A stretch of DNA of 64,000 nucleotides from Pyramidobacter porci. GTDB lineage: Bacteria; Synergistota; Synergistia; Synergistales; Dethiosulfovibrionaceae. The stretch's first letter is position 1; each line of letters starts with the position of its first letter. This document shows, in pieces, positions 58,554 to 64,000 of the stretch. The stretch spans positions 124,001 to 188,000 of the forward strand of contig NZ_VUNH01000003.1 in the NCBI RefSeq assembly GCF_009695745.1. Direction: 5' to 3'. The notes under the pieces were generated by a model, which saw nothing but the letters and a program-made list of their open reading frames with translations, made no database searches and had not been told where the DNA came from. Made by a program: the position numbers and the translations under genes.

Positions 58554-59452
58554 GCGGCAAGATCATGCTTCCGAAAAAACTGCTGATCATCACGGGGCTG
58601 TCCGGCAGCGGAAAAAGCAGCGTGCTGCATCTTCTGGAAGATCAGGGCTTTTTTACGGTCGACAACATTCCCGTCGGCATGCTTCCGGAGCTGATCGGGA
58701 TCCTGTCTCAGCATCCCAAGGCGCTGGAAAACGGCGTGGCGGCCGTGATCGACGTGCGCAGCCTCGATCTGCCCGACTGTCTGCCGCGCGTGCTCGACGA
58801 TCTGAAGCGGAAGGGCGTCGACGTCCAGATTCTCTTTCTCGAAGCGTCGGAGGATGTGTTGCTGCGCCGCTACAGTTTGACGCGCCGGCGTCATCCGCTG
58901 GGCTTCATGAACTCCCTGCTGGAAGGGATCGGCCTTGAGCGCAAACAATTGGCGCAGTTCCGTCGCATCGCCGACCGTATCATCGATACTTCCGCGCTGT
59001 CGAGCGCCCAGCTTCGCGCCGAGATCTTCTCGATCCTGGCGCGCAATCCGGCCGGACTGCAGGTGACGGTCAGCTCGTTTGGCTTCAAGTACGGCGTGGC
59101 GCTTGACGCTGATTTTATGCTGGACGTGCGTTTTCTCGTCAATCCTTATTACGTGGAGACGCTGAAACATCTCTCGGGACGTGACGAACCGGTACAAAAG
59201 TACATCTACAGCGATCCGATGGCCAGCTCGTTTTTGCACCAGAGTCTGGAGCTTTTTGAGAGCATCATTCCCGTGTACCATTTCAGCGGCAAAAACTATT
59301 TGCAGATCGCCATCGGCTGCACAGGCGGCCGTCATCGCTCTGTTTTTGCGGCTGAATGGCTGAGTGAGCGATTGGGACGGATCGACGGCGTGGAGTGCCG
59401 TATCAAGCATCGTGACCTCGAACGGGACGAGCGGGGAGGGCGGAAATCATGA
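58550..59452 (+). CDS. rapZ: RapZ/YvcJ nucleotide-binding protein
   Basis: About 300 residues; GTG 58550 overlaps the SPOR stop (ATG 58565 is an alternative). P-loop GLSGSGKSS (16-24), FFTVDNIPVGMLPELI, FLEASEDVLLRRYSLTRRRHPL and a C-terminal domain ending IGCTGGRHRSV, the RNA- or metabolite-binding part in E. coli RapZ. YvcJ/RapZ binds ATP/GTP and connects envelope precursor supply to regulation. It is followed by yvcK and whiA as in Gram-positives. Confidence 0.95.
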   Translation: MSGKIMLPKKLLIITGLSGSGKSSVLHLLEDQGFFTVDNIPVGMLPELIGILSQHPKALENGVAAVIDVRSLDLPDCLPRVLDDLKRKGVDVQILFLEASEDVLLRRYSLTRRRHPLGFMNSLLEGIGLERKQLAQFRRIADRIIDTSALSSAQLRAEIFSILARNPAGLQVTVSSFGFKYGVALDADFMLDVRFLVNPYYVETLKHLSGRDEPVQKYIYSDPMASSFLHQSLELFESIIPVYHFSGKNYLQIAIGCTGGRHRSVFAAEWLSERLGRIDGVECRIKHRDLERDERGGRKS

Positions 59453-60588
59453 CGCTTTTGTTCGCCGTGGCGCTGATTTTTGTCGGCGGCTGTCTGGCCG
59501 GCGGCGTGACCGTATCTCTGCTGTTCCGCAACAGCCGCCGTGTGCGAAGCTTCATATCGAAAAGAACAAACGAACGGGAAGCGGCGGCGGCGGCCGTACA
59601 GCTCCGTCTCGCAGGAGGACCCCATTTTGTGGCAGTCGGCGGCGGGACGGGGCTTTCTTCTCTTTTGAAGGGGCTGAAGGGCTATACGCGCAACATCGTC
59701 GCCCTGGTCACGGTGACCGACGAAGGGGGCAGTTCCGGGCGTCTGGTGCGTGACTGGGGCATGCTGCCTCCCGGCGACATCCGTAATTGTCTGGTCGCTT
59801 TGAGCGAAAACGACGATCAGCTGCGGGCCTTCATGAACTTCCGCTTCGGCCAGGGCGATCTGAAAGGGCACAGTCTCGGCAATTTGATTTTGTTGGCGGC
59901 GACGGAGCAGTCGGGCGATTTCAAAAACGCCGTGGAGCTCGTCAACAGTTTGCTGGCGATTCGCGGTCGGGTGCTGCCGATCACGACGGAAAACGTCACG
60001 CTCGTCGCCGAGACGAACGACGGAACGACGCTGCGCGGCGAGCTGGCGGTGGCGGAACGCGGCCGCGACATTCGCCGTATCCGCCTCGAGCCTTCGGGCG
60101 TGAAGCCGGTGCGCGAGGCGTTTTCGCTCCTTCATCATGCCGATATGGTCATTCTGGGGCCGGGCAGCCTTTTTACGAGTGTCATCCCCAACCTGCTGGT
60201 GGAGGACTTTACCGCCGCGCTGCGCACATCGAAGCGCCCCGTCGTTTACGTTGCCAATCTGATGACTCAGCCGGGGGAAACCAGCGGCATGACGCAGCTC
60301 AACCACGTTCAGTGGGTCGCCAAAGCGCTGGGGCGTTATCCCGACGCGGTGGTTCTCAGCGAAGACGTCATTCCCGAACCGCTTCGGGAAAAGTACCACG
60401 CTCAAGGAGCGGAACCTTTGTCGCTGGGGCGGCAGGACGAAGAGTTTTTGATCTCGAAGGGCTGTCAGGTTTTCCGCGCCTCGCTGCTTCAGATTCAGGA
60501 GAGCGGCGTCGTGCGCCATCACAGCGCCCGCCTGGCGGAAGCGTTGATGCGGATCAACCGCAAACTGAACGACGGGTACGAGTTATGA
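59449..60588 (+). CDS. yvcK: YvcK/CofD-like gluconeogenesis factor, membrane-anchored form
   Basis: A 379-residue protein starting in an ATGA overlap with rapZ. The YvcK/CofD domain (about 58-379) shows FVAVGGGTGLSSLLKGLK, VTDEGGSSGRLVRDWGMLPPGDIRNCLVAL, GHSLGNLIL, ILGPGSLFTSVIPNLLV and NLMTQPGETSGM. Unusually, residues 1-27 are a hydrophobic helix (LLFAVALIFVGGCLAGGVTVSLLF) before a basic linker. YvcK binds UDP-sugars and is needed for cell wall homeostasis on some carbon sources. Confidence 0.93.
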   Translation: MTLLFAVALIFVGGCLAGGVTVSLLFRNSRRVRSFISKRTNEREAAAAAVQLRLAGGPHFVAVGGGTGLSSLLKGLKGYTRNIVALVTVTDEGGSSGRLVRDWGMLPPGDIRNCLVALSENDDQLRAFMNFRFGQGDLKGHSLGNLILLAATEQSGDFKNAVELVNSLLAIRGRVLPITTENVTLVAETNDGTTLRGELAVAERGRDIRRIRLEPSGVKPVREAFSLLHHADMVILGPGSLFTSVIPNLLVEDFTAALRTSKRPVVYVANLMTQPGETSGMTQLNHVQWVAKALGRYPDAVVLSEDVIPEPLREKYHAQGAEPLSLGRQDEEFLISKGCQVFRASLLQIQESGVVRHHSARLAEALMRINRKLNDGYEL

Positions 60589-61463
60589 AGATCAGCACCG
60601 AGCAGTGGGACGAATGGTTTCTGGCTCCCGTGACCGACGCTGTTTCCGCGGAATCCGAGCTGTCCGGGATCGTTGCCTGCATGAACAAACAGATCGTCGG
60701 AACCGAGGTGCGTATCTCGTCATCGCGGCTGTGGGTCTACCGCCGTTTCCGCCGTCTTTGGCCGTGTGTGCGTTGGAACGGCGAAGCGAACCTGAGCGAG
60801 ATCCTGCGCGTGCAGGATCGGAAAGTGGCGATCGTTTTGCCGCAGTCTCTTTATGGGACGATTCTTGCGAAACGTCGCCGCCGCGATTTCATCCGCTGGG
60901 CCTGGGCGCGCGGCGTTTTCGGCTGCGCGGGGAGCGTTTACAATCCCAAGAGGGGATATTACTGCATCATGCGTTTTCACGATGCGTCGCTGGCGCGCAA
61001 TATGAGCGAACTGCTGAAGGGCAGCGAAATCACCTTCTCGGTGCGGGATAAGGAGAACGTGCGCGAGCTGACGATCCGCGACCTTCAGCAGATCATGCGC
61101 TTCTGCTATTTTGTGAGCATGTCGGCTTTGGCGCAAAACCTTGAGAAGCGTTCGATAATGCGCGGCAGCCGCGACCTGGCCAATAAGCAGGCCAACTGCG
61201 ACAGCGCCAATATTCGCCGCAGCGTGGCAACTTCCCGCCAGCACGTGGCGGTGATCGATTTTCTGCGTCGGCTTGACGTGAAACTGATTCCCGAAAAGCT
61301 GATCCCCCTGGCCCGGGCACGGCTCGAGAATCCGGAAGCGACGCTGTCCGACCTTGGCGATCTGCTTCGCCCGCAGGTGAGCAAGAGCACCGTGAAATAC
61401 CGCCTGAAAAAATTGCTCGCGATCGCGGAAGAGGCCGGTTTTGATTCGTCAAAGCAGCCCTGA
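60585..61463 (+). CDS. whiA: WhiA family DNA-binding regulator
   Basis: A 292-residue protein, ATG 60585 overlapping the yvcK stop. The first two thirds are a degenerate LAGLIDADG-homing-endonuclease-like fold (RWAWARGVFGCAGSVYNPKRGYYCIMRF), then the diagnostic NKQANCDSANIRRSV segment and a C-terminal helix-turn-helix region (NPEATLSDLGDLLRP, VSKSTVKYRLKKLL). In actinobacteria and Bacillus WhiA links division and growth. Third gene of the rapZ-yvcK-whiA trio. Confidence 0.93.
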   Translation: MKISTEQWDEWFLAPVTDAVSAESELSGIVACMNKQIVGTEVRISSSRLWVYRRFRRLWPCVRWNGEANLSEILRVQDRKVAIVLPQSLYGTILAKRRRRDFIRWAWARGVFGCAGSVYNPKRGYYCIMRFHDASLARNMSELLKGSEITFSVRDKENVRELTIRDLQQIMRFCYFVSMSALAQNLEKRSIMRGSRDLANKQANCDSANIRRSVATSRQHVAVIDFLRRLDVKLIPEKLIPLARARLENPEATLSDLGDLLRPQVSKSTVKYRLKKLLAIAEEAGFDSSKQP

Positions 61464-61486
61464 CGTGAAAGTTATCGGCGCAAATC

Positions 61487-61515
61487 TTGACAGCCGGCTG
61501 TTTTGCGCTTAATCT
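61487..61515 (+). promoter_or_regulatory. Promoter for gap-pgk
   Basis: -35 TTGACA (61487-61492), 17-base spacer, -10 TAATCT (61510-61515), 79 bases before the gap start. Confidence 0.75.
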
Positions 61516-61593
61516 AAACATACGGTATGATGCCGCTTGCGAAGGCCGTCTTCCCCGGCGAAAACGGCTAATAATTCTTAGGAGGCTGCTGCT

Positions 61594-62616
61594 ATGAGCA
61601 AAGTTCGAGTTGCAATCAGTGGTTTTGGCAGAATTGGCCGTCTTGTTCTTCGTGCGATGTCGGAGTACGACAAAAAAGGACTTTTCGAAGTCGTCGCCGT
61701 TACGAGACACAGCGCGTCAGCCGACCAGATGGCGTATCTTTTCAAGTACGATTCCGTGCACGGCCGCTTCAACGGCACGGTGGGCGCCGAAAGTGATTCC
61801 ATCGTCGTCGACGGCCGGAAGATCCTCTGCGTCAAGCCCGAGAACGACGTTTATCCCTGGAAGGAACTGGGGGTCGACCTGGTCATCGAGGCCACCGGCA
61901 AGAACGTCACCGCCGAAAAAGCAGGCGCGCATATCGCTTGCGGCGCCAAAAAGGTCGTCATCACCGCGCCGGGAAAGGGCGACGGCGTGGCGACGTTCGT
62001 CATGGGCGTCAACGAGGAAAAGTACGATCCCGCCAAGGACCACATCGTTTCCAACGCGTCCTGCACCACCAACTGCCTGGCGCCGATCGCCAAGATCCTC
62101 AACGACGCGTTCGGCATCGAAAAGGGATTGATGACGACCGTCCATTCTTACACGGGCGACCAGAACCTGGTCGACAAGTCCCACAAGAAGAGCAACTACC
62201 GCGCCCGCGCGGCGGCCTGTTCCATGGTCCCCACCACGACCGGCGCCGCCAAGGCCGTGGCGCTCGTCATTCCGGCCCTGAAAGGAAAGCTGAGCGGCAT
62301 GGCGCTGCGCGTGCCCACGCCCGACGTCTCCATCGTCGATCTGACCTTCGTCCCCGGCCGCGCGGTGACGGCCGACGAAGTGAACGCAGCCGTGAAAAAG
62401 GCGGCTGAAGGCGCGCTGGCTCCCTACGTGGGTTACGTCACCGACGAGTGCGTGTCAGCCGACTTCATTCACGACGACCGCTCCAGCATTTTCGCGCCCG
62501 ATCAGACTATCGAGATGAACGGACTCGTCAAAGTCTTCGCCTGGTACGACAACGAGTGGGGCTATTCCTGCCGCTGCGTCGACCTGGTCAACTACGTGAT
62601 CTCCAAGGGGCTGTAA
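61594..62616 (+). CDS. gap: Glyceraldehyde-3-phosphate dehydrogenase
   Basis: A 340-residue enzyme; ATG 61594 behind TTAGGAGG. N-terminal NAD-binding ISGFGRIGRLVLRAM, catalytic SNASCTTNCLAP with nucleophile C157, the HSYTGDQNLVD stretch with the general-base histidine region and the C-terminal WYDNEWGYSCR are canonical. It converts glyceraldehyde 3-phosphate to 1,3-bisphosphoglycerate with NAD(P)+. It is followed at once by pgk, the next glycolytic step. Confidence 0.98.
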   Translation: MSKVRVAISGFGRIGRLVLRAMSEYDKKGLFEVVAVTRHSASADQMAYLFKYDSVHGRFNGTVGAESDSIVVDGRKILCVKPENDVYPWKELGVDLVIEATGKNVTAEKAGAHIACGAKKVVITAPGKGDGVATFVMGVNEEKYDPAKDHIVSNASCTTNCLAPIAKILNDAFGIEKGLMTTVHSYTGDQNLVDKSHKKSNYRARAAACSMVPTTTGAAKAVALVIPALKGKLSGMALRVPTPDVSIVDLTFVPGRAVTADEVNAAVKKAAEGALAPYVGYVTDECVSADFIHDDRSSIFAPDQTIEMNGLVKVFAWYDNEWGYSCRCVDLVNYVISKGL

Positions 62617-62617
62617 A

Positions 62618-63811
62618 ATGCTGAGGCTGCGCGGAATCTCCGAAGCGCCCCTGGAGGGCAAAAAAGTTCTGGTCCGCGTCGATTTCAACGTGCCGTTCAA
62701 AGACGGCAAAGTCAAGGACAATTCCCGCATCGTCGCGCATAAAAAGACCATCGACGCGCTGCTGGCCGGCGGCGCGCGGGTGACGATGGTTTCGCACTTC
62801 GGGCGTCCCAAAGGGCAGGTCGTGCCGGAGATGTCGCTGGGACAGATCCGCGAAGACGCGGAAAAGGGGCTGGGGCATCCGGTGCGTTTCGTTCCCGAGT
62901 GCGTCGGCCCGGAGGTCGAAGCGGCCGTCGCGGCGCAGAAGCCCGGCGATTTGCTGCTGCTGGAGAACTCTCGCTTTCACGCCGAGGAGCAGAAGAACGA
63001 TCCCGAGTTCAGCAAGCTGCTGGCAAAACCGTTCGATCTGTTCGTCATGGACGCTTTCAGCGCTTCGCACCGCGGCGACTGCACCACCGAAGGCGTCGCT
63101 CACGTGCTGCCCGCCTACGCCGGCTTTTTGATCGCCCGCGAAGTGGAAGCGCTCGAGCGCGTCAAATCCGATCCGGAAAAACCGTATGTGCTGGTGCTGG
63201 GCGGCGCCAAAGTTTCCGACAAGATCGGCGTGATCGAACACATGCTCGACACAGCCGACACGATCCTGATCGGCGGCGGCATGGCCTTTACCTTCTTGTC
63301 CGTGCGGGGCGGAACGATCGGCACATCGCTGTACGACGCCGAGCATGTGGATTTTGCCAAAGACGTGCTGGCGCGCGCCGCGGCGAAGGGCGTGAAGATT
63401 TTGCTGCCGACGGACGTGATCGCCGCCGCGGAGATCGGCGACGAGGTTCAGTGTTCCGTGGTTCCCGCGTCGTCAGTCCCCGACGGTCTGATGGGACTGG
63501 ACATCGGCCCGGAAACAGCCACAGCGTTTGCGGCTGAAATAGCGAAAGCCAGGACGGTGCTCTGGAACGGTCCCATGGGCGTGTTCGAGAACAAACCGTT
63601 CGCCGCCGGCAGCCGCGCCGTGGCGGAGGCGCTGGCGGCGGCCACCGCCAAGGGCGCGTTCACCGTAGTCGGCGGCGGCGACACTGCTTCGGCCGTGAAA
63701 AAATTCGGCCTCAAAGACGCGATGTCTCACGTGTCCACCGGCGGCGGCGCCAGCCTCGAATACTGCGAGGGCAAAAGCCTGCCCGGCATCGCCGCGCTTG
63801 AAATGAAGTAG
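62618..63811 (+). CDS. pgk: Phosphoglycerate kinase
   Basis: A 397-residue kinase starting 1 base after the gap stop (ATG 62618). N-terminal VLVRVDFNVPFKDGKV with substrate Arg/Asp residues, MVSHFGRPKG, LLENSRFH, MDAFSASHRGD, LGGAKVSDKIGVIEH and the C-terminal VLWNGPMGVFE and GGGDTASAVKKF nucleotide-binding boxes match the family. It makes ATP from 1,3-bisphosphoglycerate. Translation is probably coupled to gap, since no separate strong ribosome site is present. Confidence 0.98.
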   Translation: MLRLRGISEAPLEGKKVLVRVDFNVPFKDGKVKDNSRIVAHKKTIDALLAGGARVTMVSHFGRPKGQVVPEMSLGQIREDAEKGLGHPVRFVPECVGPEVEAAVAAQKPGDLLLLENSRFHAEEQKNDPEFSKLLAKPFDLFVMDAFSASHRGDCTTEGVAHVLPAYAGFLIAREVEALERVKSDPEKPYVLVLGGAKVSDKIGVIEHMLDTADTILIGGGMAFTFLSVRGGTIGTSLYDAEHVDFAKDVLARAAAKGVKILLPTDVIAAAEIGDEVQCSVVPASSVPDGLMGLDIGPETATAFAAEIAKARTVLWNGPMGVFENKPFAAGSRAVAEALAAATAKGAFTVVGGGDTASAVKKFGLKDAMSHVSTGGGASLEYCEGKSLPGIAALEMK

Positions 63812-63821
63812 CCGAGAGAGT

Positions 63822-63859
63822 AAAATCGCCCCGGAGAAACGTTCTCCGGGGCGATTTTT
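63822..63859 (+). terminator. Terminator after pgk
   Basis: A 17-bp stem (63822-63838 with 63842-63858), 3-base loop, ending in a T-run. Confidence 0.9.
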
Positions 63860-63880
63860 GTATATGGGGGAAGCGCAACG

Positions 63881-64000
63881 ATGGATCTGAGTTCATGCGA
63901 CCTGTGCCCGCGCCGCTGCGGAGCGAACCGGCGGGCCGGGCAAAAAGGCTGGTGCGGCGCCGGCGAACTGGCGCGCGTCGCGCTGGTGTCGCTGCACCGC
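63881..64000 (+). CDS. Radical SAM protein, PflA-like, N-terminal part
   Basis: Only the first 40 codons are in the window (ATG 63881, GGGGGAAG upstream). The start MDLSSCDLCPRRCGANRRAG and the following KGWCGAGELARVA carry four cysteines (C6, C9, C13, C25) in the pattern found at the N-terminus of pyruvate-formate-lyase-activating-enzyme-like radical SAM proteins. The radical SAM CxxxCxxC motif itself would lie beyond the window, so the call is provisional. Confidence 0.6.
   Translation, partial: MDLSSCDLCPRRCGANRRAGQKGWCGAGELARVALVSLHR

Overview
The window reads as one continuous stretch of a GC-rich (about 60% by eye) diderm, probably anaerobic bacterial chromosome. The best guess is a member of the Synergistota (Pyramidobacter/Jonquetella-like). 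Reasons: envelope genes of a Gram-negative (OmpH/Skp-like chaperone, AsmA-like protein, meso-DAP-type MurE) sit beside Firmicutes/Thermotogae-style clusters (rapZ-yvcK-whiA, short YidC with Jag), with phosphotransbutyrylase, an adenosine-specific-kinase family gene and many GTG/TTG starts. The genus is inference from protein character only. No insertion sequence, prophage, CRISPR array or tRNA was found.

Layout. 1-1.9 kb: peroxide defence (ahpC end, AhpF-like reductase). 2.2-6.6 kb: an uptake/hydrolysis operon (small membrane protein, sodium:solute symporter, creatininase-family amidohydrolase, M28-like metallohydrolase) behind a near-consensus promoter. 6.8-9.2 kb: membrane metallophosphoesterase, OmpH, DUF355 protein. 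9.3-14.5 kb: radA, leuS, holA, and rpsT facing them. 14.7-19.3 kb: DinG/XPD-like helicase, then rpmH-rnpA-yidD-yidC-jag. 19.4-23.6 kb: secreted S9 peptidase (-), phosphate butyryltransferase, threonine aldolase. 23.7-28.1 kb: a minus-strand operon of three exported proteins of unknown function. 28.3-29.9 kb: two-subunit serine dehydratase. 29.9-34.1 kb: methionine operon (structured leader RNA, metF, stand-alone MetH reactivation domain, metH). 34.2-38.4 kb: nucleoside phosphorylase and a large AsmA-like protein (-). 38.6-41.2 kb: small protein plus ArsA/Get3 ATPase, deoxyinosine glycosylase (-), HD hydrolase. 41.6-41.9 kb: RNase P RNA. 42.2-57.8 kb: complete division and cell wall cluster mraZ-rsmH-ftsL-pbp-murE-murF-mraY-murD-ftsW-murG-murC-ftsQ-ftsA-ftsZ, lacking murB and ddl. 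57.9-61.5 kb: SPOR protein, rapZ, yvcK, whiA. 61.6-63.8 kb: gap-pgk. The last 120 bases start a radical SAM gene.

Signals beyond coding sequence include an S-box-like but divergent leader RNA ahead of metF with its own terminator, three 10-bp-phased GTGG repeats ahead of mraZ matching the MraZ operator pattern, a two-copy fold-back repeat (2.0 and 41.3 kb), several near-consensus sigma-70 promoters and many strong, often bidirectional, terminators. The three-gene exported operon is the main block of genes whose function I cannot name.
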